A stretch of 64,000 nucleotides of DNA from assembly GCF_016086655.4 (NCBI RefSeq), contig NC_052136.2:47422492-47486491 (forward strand), written 5' to 3'. Shown here piece by piece: positions 22,906 through 34,193 of the stretch. The notes below the pieces were generated by a model that saw nothing but the letters and a program-made list of their open reading frames with translations, was not told the origin of the DNA and did not search any database. The stretch comes from Lepeophtheirus salmonis (lineage: Eukaryota > Arthropoda > Copepoda > Siphonostomatoida > Caligidae). Within the stretch, counting starts at the first letter, position 1; each line of letters opens with the position of its first letter. Made by a program: the position numbers and the translations under genes.

Positions 22906-23787
22906 TATACATACAAACTTTACTTGAAACAAGGCAGGACCATAATTTGTGGAGCAATTTAGATCTATAAATATTTCTTATTTCATTTTATAAAGTAACA
23001 AACGAACCCATAATTTTAATAATCACTAGCATCAAAAGGCCTTCAAAAAATAAAATAAAAAAACTATAATCTCCTACTTAGCAATAGGGATTTAAAGCAA
23101 ACTTTATCCAAAAATCTTAGGCGTTGGCTTCAATGGAAACAACAATCCGGAATTAAAAAAAGTACCGATGATGGTAATTTGGATGGATTCAAAGATTAAG
23201 AATGTATGAACTTTATCTTATATCAAATTTATTCGATTACAAATAGAACTACTATTTACTTAGCAACTTATAGCACTTAAACGAAATAAATAGAGATATC
23301 TCCACCCTTAAGTACATTTAGATTATAACCTTATTTTTCTCGTAACAATGTAGATATTTTTTATGCTCATTGTTATTACTCTAACCTATATCTAAGACTA
23401 TTACAGATTTTTTTCCCTTCCTCAATGAATGATATATCTTCGCAAGACATTTTCCTATTTTGCACGAGCATATATATAATAAAAAGTGTATTTATTTTAA
23501 TGTAAGGCATAAACTATCCCAGACTTATCATCCTTCAAACTATTTTTGCCATTGTGAAATGCCATTTGTTAAACAGGATAAAAATAATTAGATGAATGAG
23601 TTTGTGCTAAGAAATTACGAGTCATGATTGCTTTAAAATCAATTTTATGCAATATTTTGTGGATATTTTATTTTTATTATTGGTACACTAATCGTTCTTT
23701 AATTGTAAGTCTGACCAAGTTTAAATTAAATTATAACATACTATTCACTGGGTTTTTAGAAGTATGTTGAAAGCCATGGCAACCTAT
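22906..23787. other. AT-rich stretch, nothing recognised
   Basis: A 38-codon open stretch near 23090-23210 has no recognisable feature. Confidence 0.45.
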
Positions 23788-23862
23788 TTAGATCAAACTT
23801 GTTCACAGTACCTAATTAGATGTCTCCAAAATAAATCGTTTCAGTCTTAAACCGGCTCAAAA
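23788..23862 (-). repeat. Shard of the 22-kb maT-like element
   Basis: This is a near-duplicate, in the same orientation, of 22018-22092. Similarity stops sharply at both sides. It has no coding capacity of its own. Confidence 0.65.
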
Positions 23863-24929
23863 AGTGTAATTATATATTCCCACTTAAAAACACCAAATGT
23901 TTCAAAAACCATTGACAATAAAGATTATGAATCTATTATTTAATAAATTATATATTTTTGCGCTCATTTTGGCGATCATTTTGACTTTTAGAAGAGTAAA
24001 ACTTGCTATCTCGATAACCTTGTGTCGGACATAAAATTCATGGTCCAAGTATAAGGTTGTTTACATTTACAACGCAATGTCCTTAATATTCATTTCCATA
24101 TTTAAAGTATTTTGAAACATTTGCACAGAAGTAAAATATTTTGATACTAATTTGCTTATATAACTTTACATTATTATTTGTTGAATTAATTCCATCAATT
24201 GAATCCATATTGAATAAGATAGGAAATACATTTAATGTTGTTAATTCTATTTTTCCTTACCCATTTATTTAAATGCATTGAAATTGGCTTCTACATCTAT
24301 TTACAAAACCAAACTGAAGTGATTTGAATTGAGTTGGGATTTTTTTTTGTATTCTTAGACAAATTATCGTCAGTTTATATTAGCAAAGTTTTCTAATTAA
24401 CTCTTTGGAGTAAACATTTTTTTTATGCTTAATGAAAAACTTTCAGAATTCCAAAATTTGAATACTATATTAGGCTGTGTTGTACCATTTGAAATTGTTA
24501 GTGTTACTGACATTTTATCCCATGTCTACTCATATATATCAACGTTTGTATTTAAATTAATTTATAGTAAGTTACGCATGGTCAGACGTTTCAAATTGTC
24601 GGACACTTAACAATTAAATCGCAACATTTTTTTTTTCTAGTATCAATTTATTCTGGTGCTCAATTAATAACAATACAAAAACAGTAAAAGTATCTAATTA
24701 CATAGGAAAATGCAAATACCCTATAAATTTTCCAAGAACAATAAAACGACACAAAGAACACAAAAAAACCCTAGTTCATTAAAAGTTTTAAATAATTTCT
24801 TGCTATGTTTAAAATAGATTCACCAATTTCTATTTTTTTTTTTTGCCTTGATTGCATACACACAGTACTGTAATTTTACTATTACTGCATGCAGGCTTAC
24901 GACACTTTTTGATATTAAAACAAAAAATC
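23863..24929. other. AT-rich stretch, nothing recognised
   Basis: Only short random ORFs such as 24425-24610 occur, and no repeat was recognised. Confidence 0.5.
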
Positions 24930-26150
24930 CTGTCGCTTTATTTGCCTCCCAAAAACCACTTCTAATTCTTCTACCAATGCATCATATATTGGCTGCAGTG
25001 TTTACATTCATATAGAATGTGAGATGTTGTCTCTTGCTCTTCCCTACAAAAGTAGCAAAGTTTGTTATTGCTTAAAAATGCTGACACTTCCAGGGCTCCA
25101 GTGATCACACGGTAGGAAAACCATTTTTCAGAAGGAGTCAGCAATGGGTTCTGAAAACTATTACAGGCTTGTCTTTCAGTTAGTTGTATGTTTCTTCTCT
25201 TTAAAACTTTGTTTAATCAGTGGTAGTGATGATTCACACCACATTTTTCTTATTGGTACAACTTTTATCTTAGCGAGCTGCTGTCTTAAACAAAGCTCCC
25301 TAGTAAAATAAGAAGTATGCCTTTGTCGAATCTTCTGCATTTTAGAATTTTTTTTATCCGTCATCATAGCTAAAAGATTGTCCTTGTAATTCAGGAGATC
25401 ATCCAATAAAAAACCCGGCATTTTCCGGAGAGAAGCGGGAATTTCTATCAAGGCACCTTTTAATGGAGCGTACCCACCCATGGGCAGTTCAAGAGTATAA
25501 AAAGTTTGCATTACAAGACAACTTAGTATGTACAGCGCAGAAACATTGTAAGCATTGATGCCTTGCTCCCTCAAATTTTACTGTAACCAACTGGCCACTA
25601 ATTGGAAGAATTTGTGGGATGGCGTTAGGATTTGCCTCGATCAAAATTTCATAGTTTGACCCCTCATTTGGCTATACCGTTTCAGATGAGCAGCTCTTGC
25701 CGAAGGTGGGTACTAAGATGGGTTTTGTTCAATAACTGAACCAAATTGGTATAACAAAGATGTAATCATTTTCTCATCCTTAAACCTACCAATAGTGTTT
25801 AAGGCAGTTATTCTCACTTTTCTAATAAATGATACGCTAAGCTTATCAGATCCCTTGATTTTTATGCATATATCAGTTGTAACACCATTTACCGAGGCAA
25901 CTTCTACTTTGAACTCCTTTTTAAGAGAAGCTGCTCTATCTCTTACATCAATACGCTTGTTTGGGATAAACTAGCATGACCAAATGAATTCTTAGGATTT
26001 GCTCCATAAATGTATTTCTCAGAAAAAACCAAGAATAATGGCCACGTCAAACACATTGACAAAGTCGAGGTTATCTTGCCTAAAAGGACAGCCGGCTCAT
26101 ATGTGAGTATAGCAAAGGAATGTATTCTACATGAAATCAACAATTAAATT
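24930..26150 (-). pseudogene. Non-LTR retrotransposon (LINE) relic: ORF1 knuckle plus ORF2 C-terminus
   Basis: Two diagnostic blocks lie on the minus strand. Around 25640-25510 the frame reads NAIPQILPISGQLVTVKFEG, then CLQCFCAVHTKLSC, an intact C-x2-C-x4-H-x4-C zinc knuckle of a LINE ORF1 gag-like protein. Around 25165-25000 another frame reads NPLLTPSEKWFSYRVITG, then NKLCYFCREEQETTSHILYE and C, the zinc-binding C-terminal motif of the reverse-transcriptase ORF2 (C-x2-C, H-x4-C). The latter closely matches the 51-kb LINE (LTSPEKWFKYRLLTA, ETTDHIMWEC), so both are one family. The reverse-transcriptase domain is missing between the blocks. A 132-codon ORF (25176-25574) fills part of the gap and may be ORF1 or ORF2 sequence out of frame. 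Its N-terminal and middle function was not resolved. Confidence 0.75.
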
Positions 26151-28499
26151 CCAATGCAGATTTTCTCTCTCCTTTCAGTAATCCTAGCATACGACATCTT
26201 CGTGATATCTACGCTTGTGTTTGGGGGCGCGTGCAAGGAAGTTCATCATCCATCCTATATTATACGTATTTTGTCAAAGTACCCAAATTTTTACTAAAGA
26301 AAAATGAAGTAAAAAAAAAAAAACGGAGAAATGACTTGGTTAAATTAATTTTTTTGAGTGGATTATACCAATAAATACTCCACAATGTCAAATCAAATAG
26401 GAATAGTAATAAGTATTAAAAAAATATAAAAAAAAAGAAAAAGGAAGAAGAACACCCTCCCCGATTTTTTTCTCTTTGTATATTCCGAGTGCGATGAGTT
26501 GAGATGAAACAATAATAATACTATTTAATAAAAGATGGCGACTATCTTTTCCAGATAATACGTGAAATAATAAGGATTCCAGAGAGTAGAAACCTATGAG
26601 AGGTTAAAAACCTCGTTTAAAAGGCCTCTGATAACAATAAAAACTATTTTTAAACACTAATTGAAGCACTTAAAACTTCATAATTCCAAATATTCATTCT
26701 TCAACTTCACAATCTCTAACCTCACTTTTTTAGATTTATTTATGCACCATGAAGGACTGGCACGTCTTCACTTATCAATACATTAAATCTATTCTATTAA
26801 GTAGCAACAATTCTTTAGTACATCAACCAAGGATATCAAAAGAGATTGTTATATAATCATCACATATTTTAAATAATGCTGTAAAATTTCGAATCGATGG
26901 AGGGAATTGTTTTGAGAAAAAAAAGTTTAAAGTTCGATGTTCTAATTATTTGTAGTTAAAATTCAACACTTTTATATTTTATGGTGTGTGATAATATGAA
27001 GAATTGCCTCTCAATTTGGTTAAATTAAAAAAAAATTCCCACGTTCGAGTTGAATAAGAGTTTTGACATTAGTATTTTATTTATTTGCTGGATTTTTGTC
27101 ATAATATTTGCGAAATAATAGCTGTCTCATAATATGAACCAAATAATTGACAAATTAAACATTATCGGACAGTGTTTTAAATTGAATAAAAAAGCAAATA
27201 TCTCACTAAATAGCCAAATCAATAGCTAGATACCGAAGAGAAAATAATTCAAATAGCTGTTGATCAGAAAGAAGAAAAGGAGGAAGAGACGTACGGTACA
27301 TTCAACTCCCTCACGCCTCACATCAATCATATTAATAATTAATAAAAGGAATCACGTTTATGTATGTACATCCAACTCCGTTTCGGGAAAGAATATAACT
27401 CATCAACTTCGGCAAGATAATGTCATTTATCCCATGGATACCTCCAATACATATTTGATTGACAGTTAAATCTCTCTACAACTAGAACTATCCAAGTATC
27501 GTATGGAATTCACAGAGTTCGAGTCGCTTCACTCCTACTCATTACCTTGGGAAATTATCAACAATTCATTGTCAAGCATAAATTATTGTTATAGATCCCT
27601 CAACAGCTGATCATACCAACATTAAGTTTAACTGGATGAAAGAGACTATTTTACTTGAAGCATTTTCAATGGAGGGAGTTGAAACTTGAAGTAATTTGGA
27701 TGAATACCTCATATTGAGGGAGAAATATTAGAAGACGAATTTTGTTTCAATAGTATTGCACATTTCATATATGACGGTGAAAAATGATATTTTCTCCTTT
27801 TTTTGATTTTTGTTCAAGATTGTTTTGATGTTGAGTTGGTTTTTCATAGTATCTACATTTGTAGACAAATGTTCCAATAAAATGATGAGCCCTCTTAAAT
27901 ATATTTTGTACTATTTAATGGGAACAAAGTGCATAAGCAAGCCAATATACCTGTCTAAAAAAAATTAAAGAGTAATATATTTATGTATGAATGTAAGAAT
28001 CCTATGCTGTGCAATAGATTGATAAAAACATTGAAGAGATAAGGTGTGTCATTAATGGCATTTGACCAAAAATGTATGTTCAAGACAAAGGATTATTTAC
28101 GGCGAGTCCGTACCAAAGAAAATACAAAGAGTCACACATTTTATTTTCTAAAAAAAAGAGGATTGGAAAATGTTTTCTTTAACATAAAAAGTTTAAAATT
28201 TATTTATTAAATTTAAAAAAAAAAGCTGGATACTTGAATCTTTGTCATAGACCCCACTCACAGTAAAGCACGATTTTGTCTGGACTGGATTCATATTTTT
28301 AGAAATGAAAACTCTGGAATCATATGTATACAGGTTTAACTCGGACACGGAACCAAATCAACTCAAACTTGAATTTATTTGGGAAAACAGTCATCTTGAA
28401 ATAGCTTTTATTTGGATTCAGAAGCGTATAAACTCTCTTATTCTTTAACTATAATAAAAGAATAGGATTTTGGTTTTGTTTTGACTCTTTGATAAAAGT
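26151..28499. other. Mostly featureless; one strong acceptor-like site
   Basis: At 26162-26180 TTTTCTCTCTCCTTTCAG is a textbook splice-acceptor sequence and is followed by a frame open for about 64 codons. The latter half of that frame is lysine-rich from poly-A runs and no donor is evident, so no exon is called. A 35-codon ATG ORF (MEFTEFESLHSYSLPWEII...) at about 27504-27611 is also unsupported. Confidence 0.35.
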
Positions 28500-31166
28500 A
28501 TATAAATACTTTAATATGATAATAAAAATCATTTTCAATATTTTCAAAATTAGGTACAAATAAATTCTGAAAAATAATGATGTAATTAGTATCACTTATG
28601 CAAACCATGCTTTATATTATATTTTGAATCTAACTCGGTTGTAATCAAAATCAACACTTCATAATATCAAATACATAGATTTTTGTAGGTAATTGATTGT
28701 CTATCTACTCCGTGAATAGTATTATTATTTACAAACTAGACTTTAAATGGTTTATTTTATTAACAGAATACCAAAAGTAATCACCATAATATATCGAAAT
28801 ACATACTGAACTTATCCTAATACAATAACATATTATGTACAACTCTATCTATTCTCATTCAACCCGCTGAATTTATGGTGCAGATATATTATTTATTATA
28901 TAATGTTACCTATTGTATTTACGACGAACTACCAAAGGAAACCATTTTGATGGGATTTATGTTTTTGTTATTCTAAAGATTTTGCAAAAAGCTAAGCTTT
29001 TTTTTTTTTTTTGCACCATCCTCATCAAAAAAAACTATATAGATTTGATAAATAATACACATATACATTTATAAAGTGTATGAATAAGTCCTCACCATAT
29101 AATGCCAAAAACATTTTTATTACTAGGTAGCTACTATCAGCTTCATCTAAGAAAAATCATAATTTTTTTTATTATCATTATAGACATATGTGGGATATAA
29201 AATCAATTTTCAATGCACATGGTATATTTATATATATATTCTAATGAAGTATCTCATGACGTGATATTTGGCAAAAATTGTGTAAATTTTTGCATGTTTA
29301 TTATGATCCTCTCAAAAAAATTAAACAAAAAAAGAAGAAAATAACTTACCAAACTTATATTTTGTCTATTTATTTAAGGGTGTCTCAAAAAATAAAGTAT
29401 TTTTTTTTGCAATATTTTATATCAGCTACACAAAAATATAACAATAAATCCAATAAATCAGTAGTTTGAAAACTTATGCCACTGTGTATCCCTTAAAAAG
29501 ATATCAAGACTTTAAAGCACCATTATTGTTTGAAGTTTGACATTTTAACAGTATATTATTGCAATGGATATTTTTGTATAAAAGCTTATTTTTTGATGAT
29601 CTTATTTTTATTGAAGGTATTATAATTTTGATAATTATTTTTTGTCATGGGGGCTATATTCTCGTTATCTTTATTTTGGTCTCGCATCCACATACCACCT
29701 AAAAAAGTCTATATACTACATTTGAAAACCCCTTTACTTCATACCGACATGACCTTTAAACCTTCGTTACGGAACTGGGATATTAAAAACTCGGAGATTA
29801 ATAAAAATGATTCTATTTCCATTGAATCTATATTTTATTTCCAATATTTTTTAGTAGGAATCCTTAAGCATTAAATTAGATTACATACATTTCTTTATTT
29901 ATCTTAACAATGTCTTGTTTCTAAAAGTTTATTTTTATATTTAAGTATGAAGTGAATTTAATTAACTGTTTTGCTTTAATATAATTCCTTTTGACTTTTG
30001 TGATTTTTATGAATAATTATTTTATAGCATTTTATTATATTTAATAACGTGACCTTATCGAAACCTATGGTCACTGAATTAGATTCTAAATATTCACAAA
30101 ATTTGCAGAAAATAATGTATATTTACTAGAAATGTTTATCATAAATAAAAATGCAAAGTTTTTACTTTAAGTATAACATAATTAAATGACGTAGTTATTA
30201 TAATTGTTTAACTCTTGATCATGTTATTAAAAACAATTAATTTTAAGGCGTTTTTTTAAAGTAGTTTACTAATGAAGGGTTAGTTCGACTGTAGATGGTA
30301 CAAGAATATTTCACAATTAAATTCAAATTATTGAAAAAGTGTCTTTTAATTATTTTGACTTTTACTGAAAATATGTGTTGTATAAATTTAATGAGAAGAT
30401 TAATTGTAGGTAATGAGTTAATAAAAGGTCAAGATGTCTACGAAGGGATGATTTGTATCCAATAATTGCCAAAATAAATATTATAATTATGTGACTATTT
30501 CTTTAAAAATAGAAAGAGGAAAATGTCAAAAGTTCACTTTTTTGAAAAAATCTTTCAATTTGACCCTTCGAAACCAAATTAATTCAGTCAAAAGAACAAA
30601 AATTATAACGTTACTACGCCGGTTCAAGATTTCCAGACCAAAAACCAATAGTACCTACTATGGATGGTAGATTTGAAAGAGTAAACAATATTGTTAATTA
30701 CTAGGGTCACCCTAATCTACATCGTCCAAGGAAGAAGAAGACGTTTCACTCAGCTGAAGGGGTATAAATTATATGTAATTATATACATAAATGTACAAAG
30801 GGAAAAATGAAGTGAAAAAGAGGTTAAAAACTTACTTAAAAAATCTTATTGTCATCTTTATTTGTTGATATAAAAAGCTTCTGCTTGTATTGTTTGTTTG
30901 ACTGTCATTTGACAGGTTGTAACTACTTCTTTTATAATGAGGAACATTTATAAAAGATTAATAGTTTTTGCCTTCTAGAAAATGTTTTTTTTCTTTTCAT
31001 GTGTATACATATTATATGAAGTAAATTAAAAAACAGTTTTAAACTAGAGTGGGGACTCGGTAGAGCACAAACTTATAGAATATGCAATATTGAATTTAAT
31101 ATATATTGCATTCATACTTTTACGTGTGTTATATATGTATGTTTATAAGTTGAGTTATCTTCAAAG
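28500..31166. other. AT-rich stretch with one weak ORF
   Basis: A 75-codon plus-strand ORF at 29647-29874 (starting MGAIFSLSLFWSR, with a purine at -3 and G at +4) has mixed composition but no recognised family and no splice context. At 29378-29400 AGGGTGTCTCAAAAAATAAA resembles a Tc1/mariner-type terminus, with no partner found. Confidence 0.35.
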
Positions 31167-31560
31167 ATGAAACAATTACAGTGCTTCAAATGTTCAAAAG
31201 ATGGACACATTAAAGCTATGTGCACGGCCCTAAAGAACTTTCGATATTAGGGGTTTGAAAAAAAATTCAGATGAGAATTAGGCTTCCTGTTAGAATAAAA
31301 GGTATCATAGAAATTAAGGATACCACGAAACTGTAAGGAGGGAAGAGGAAGGTGAAATGAACAAAGATGAAAAAGAAGGAACCAGAAGATAAACCACAAC
31401 AAAGATTCTACCAAAGAAAAGGTAAAAGTTGACGAATATGCAAAGGCTGATGAATCTACAACTAAGCTTAATAAGAATGATCAATATATGGAAAATGAAA
31501 GAAACGTAGATTATGCCAACATTATGAAGACAATTGAAAAATCCTTGACCTTTAAAATTC
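31167..31560 (+). pseudogene. Gag-like CCHC zinc-knuckle relic
   Basis: ATG at 31167 opens MKQLQCFKCSKDGHIKAMCT, an intact C-x2-C-x4-H-x4-C knuckle typical of retrotransposon gag or ORF1 proteins, and stops 27 codons later at 31248-31250. Downstream, in another frame (about 31410-31560), a lysine- and glutamate-rich stretch continues (KVKVDEYAKADESTTKLN, then NVDYANIMKTIEKSLTF). Nothing of a reverse transcriptase follows. It could be a decayed gag or LINE ORF1 different from the 25-kb one; the knuckle sequence is not the same. Family assignment beyond CCHC is not possible. Confidence 0.5.
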
Positions 31561-32122
31561 TAGTAGGAGATTGAAAGATGTTATTGATTTATCCGAGGAA
31601 ACCCAGGTCCTATAGAAAACTGATTGACGGGGGTTTATATATTGACACTCACTTGTGCTAACCAACCTTTTAAAATAATAATTAAAGGGGCAGAAAAGTT
31701 TAATACTGATCTTTTACATATATGTTTTTTTTTTCCTTCTGTCTCTCATCTAAATGGGGAGATATGAATGGAATTAATACAAAATAAATCAATTGATGAG
31801 TTTAAATAGAAAAAATATTTTTTCCCGTTGTGGAATAGATCATTACAAATATATTTATGTATTTAATTTGGAGATTGAATGTAAATTTATTATGTAACAC
31901 AGAGAGATGATTTCAGCTTTGTATCTCCATTTTTTCTAAGATGTTGGTTGATTATGTTTGATCTTTTGTTGGACTTTGACCTTTGATCTTTTTTCTATAT
32001 TAGGCATCTTCACTAAACCTACATAACAGGCAAATTTGAGCTTTCTACCTTAATAGGTTTTAAAGTTATTGTCGATTATGTATTTTTAATGTTTTGTACT
32101 ACCTTGACCTCTCAAAATACTA
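31561..32122. other. AT-rich stretch, nothing recognised
   Basis: No gene or repeat was recognised. Confidence 0.5.
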
Positions 32123-33285
32123 TGTCCGTGGACAAAATCTGTTACATTTTAAAGACGACATTACTCCATCAGCTGATGACTGATCTGTCTATTTTTGGTG
32201 TAAAATTTTTTTTCGGGTTATAGGCTTAAGTTATTGTTTACCACTTGTAGCGATAGTATCATTTTAAATGCCCAAGAAAAGTCACTATGTTCAATGATAG
32301 AGATCGTAGGTGCACTGCTATTCTGATTATGTTTAGGGATCACATAAAATTAAGCAATGCTGACATCTCTTGCCTTCTGTCAATGCCAGTTACAACGGTC
32401 AGAAGTCTCAGGAAGCAGCCGGAGGAGTCATCGGACCCGATGGACGTTGTTGACAGGAAAAAAAAGGAGGAGCGGAGCACCAGGATTGTACGGGATGTCA
32501 CCTTCATCAACAAAGTCAGGGACATAATCGACGAGGACCCCCAGCGTTCCATGAGAGCCATGGCGAGGGACCTGGGTGTGGCCGAGTGGATCGCGAGGGG
32601 TTGTGAAAAGGAGGACTTAAGGTGCAAGTCCTTCAGGTGTCAGACAGCCCAACTTCTGACTGAAAAGACTCCAGGATGCGGCTGCTCAAAAGCTTCAGAC
32701 CAAAAAATGCTCTGGTTCTTCTCTGTGAACAACAGAGACGTCCCCAGGGTCATGAAGACCAAGTTTCCGGCCACTGTCATTGTCTTTGGGGGGTCAAGTG
32801 AGGGTCATGTCATGCCGCCCCACATCTTCGAGACAGGCCTCAGGGTGAACACGGACATCACAGCCGTGGATGTGGCAGCAGGACTCGGCTCCGACCCACA
32901 AAGCTAAGCGGACGCAAGAATGGCTGAAAAGCAATGTTTTTACGTTCGTACCTTCTCCTCCTGGCCTCCCTCATCACCGTATTTGAACCCGTTTGACTAC
33001 TTTGTCTGGTCTTACGTGGAGAAAATGACCAACCGCTCCTCCCATAACACCAAGCAGTCTCTCATCACCTGCCTCAAGGAGAAATTCAGTGAGATAGAAG
33101 CATCGCGGATCTAAAATGCCTGTTCTTAGTTTCGTAGCTGCATTGAGCGGGTTTTGGCCGCAGGTTTGGCTACATTGAATAGATAGCTGCTCTATATCTT
33201 AATAAAGATATTCGTTTTTATTTTATCAAGAAATATTAAAAAATAAGCTTGTATTTGTCGTCTTTCAATTTGCCCGCGCACCCTG
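32123..33285 (+). mobile_element. maT (DD37D) transposon, second copy of the 17-kb family
   Basis: This 1163-bp element is flanked by TA (32121-32122 and 33286-33287). The right end in reverse complement starts CAGGGTGCGCGGGCAAA. The left end is damaged (TGTCCGTGGACAAAATCTG), having lost a few bases of the terminal repeat. Internal sequence runs parallel to 17298-18198 but keeps more of the middle. Confidence 0.88.
32287..33220 (+). pseudogene. maT transposase pseudogene, nearly continuous
   Basis: ATG at 32287 opens a 206-codon frame with the N-terminal HTH (LSNADISCLLSMPVTTVRSL, DEDPQRSMRAMARDLGVAEW), a linker, then MLWFFSVNNRDVPRVMKTKF and HVMPPHIFETGLRVNTD. The WFFS-to-NNRDVP join has lost the SDEK block, so the first catalytic Asp is deleted. 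A second deletion at about 32862 joins NTDI to the QQD region, and the frame there shifts. Then AEKQCFYVRTFSSWPP and SPYLNPFDYFVW form the third-Asp block, where SPD has become SPY. A one-base loss near 32953 relative to the 17-kb copy explains a further frame change. The family norm is about 340 residues. Confidence 0.85.
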
Positions 33286-33324
33286 TATAATGGCCTATTA
33301 CTCTGATAATATAAAATAATCTTC

Positions 33325-33445
33325 TTACGAAGTAAGATTAAAATCGATTCGTAACTTTTGCCGTAATCCTGGTGACCAACAGACAACAAACATAAGGACG
33401 TAAAGATATTACCTCCGTTTAACTTCGTTGGGGGATGTAATGATA
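33325..33445 (+). repeat. Short repeat-like segment with ATTACCTCC hairpin
   Basis: CCTGGTGACCAACAGACAAC is followed by ATTACCTCCGTTTAACTTCG and TTGGGGGATGTAAT. The last two parts form a stem (ATTACCTCC with GGGGGATGTAAT, one mismatch). Similar GAGGTAAT-type hairpin modules are common in dispersed invertebrate repeats; the assignment is by resemblance only. The antisense ORF at 33192-33500 is a by-product. Confidence 0.35.
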
Positions 33446-34116
33446 CCTTATTATAGGATTCCACCGATAATTGGCAGTCGTTAACAAGCCGATTATTCAT
33501 TAGTTTTTAGTAAATTCAGTTAATGGTATAAATACTTATAGCACTATAAAATCCTACTGGGAAAATGTCATAAACACGTTTTTAGATTTATTGTATATCA
33601 CAACTTATCTTCAAAAAGAAACAAAAAAAAAGACACACAAATGGTTTTTAGTTACTTAGCCAATTCTTCTTTGCTATGAAACAATTACTCAAGTATTATT
33701 ACAAATTGTTGACAACTTAACAAAAAATAATCTAAATACAACCAATCAATTTTTAAAGCTCGAATTTAACCCGCTTATCTAATAGTTACAATGAACTGTT
33801 TTGTCAACCGTTGATTTTCCAACAAATTTTTTCCTTATCCATGTAAATATGGTACCTTTGGCTAAAATGGAGCCAATCCCTTATTATTTTCTTTATCAAT
33901 TCAATATAAATTACGTCGTTATCCCTTCCCATAGATAAACAATATAATTTGTTGTCATCTGTCAATTTTTCTATTCCCCCAATTGTTCTTATTGAGGGTT
34001 AATTGAATTCTAATATGCTCTGGTTTTAGCTGTAAGCGACTATAACCCATTATAGAATATAAGTTCTATTATGGGGAAATTAGCATACAATCAACCCATT
34101 TTGCTTCTTTTTTTAG
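33446..34116. other. AT-rich stretch, nothing recognised
   Basis: No gene or repeat was recognised. Confidence 0.5.
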
Positions 34117-34193
34117 TTTGTTTTCGGAGGAAAGGTTACAAGATACAAAAGAGGCAACGACGTGCAGTTGAGAAAAAGTAGAGAAATCTACAG
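34117..34193 (+). CDS. Candidate internal exon, unrecognised
   Basis: A 77-nt block lies between a strong acceptor (TTTTGCTTCTTTTTTTAG, ending at 34116) and the donor CAG-GTAATA at 34194. Frame 1 is open throughout and encodes FVFGGKVTRYKRGN followed by DVQLRKSREIYR; the other two frames contain stops. The composition (GGAGG, GGCAACGACGTGCAG) stands out against the flanks. No family was recognised and no neighbouring exon was found. Splice-like flanks can arise by chance in AT-rich DNA. Confidence 0.3.

Noticed and set aside
26162..26360. Possible exon after a textbook acceptor (CTCTCTCCTTTCAG)
   Set aside because: The open frame is prolonged by poly-A-coded lysines and ends without a donor. 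It adjoins the LINE relic and may be part of it.
29647..29874. 75-codon ORF starting MGAIFSLSLFWSR with a fair start context
   Set aside because: No family, no splice sites and no repeat copies; length is within chance expectation for this base composition.
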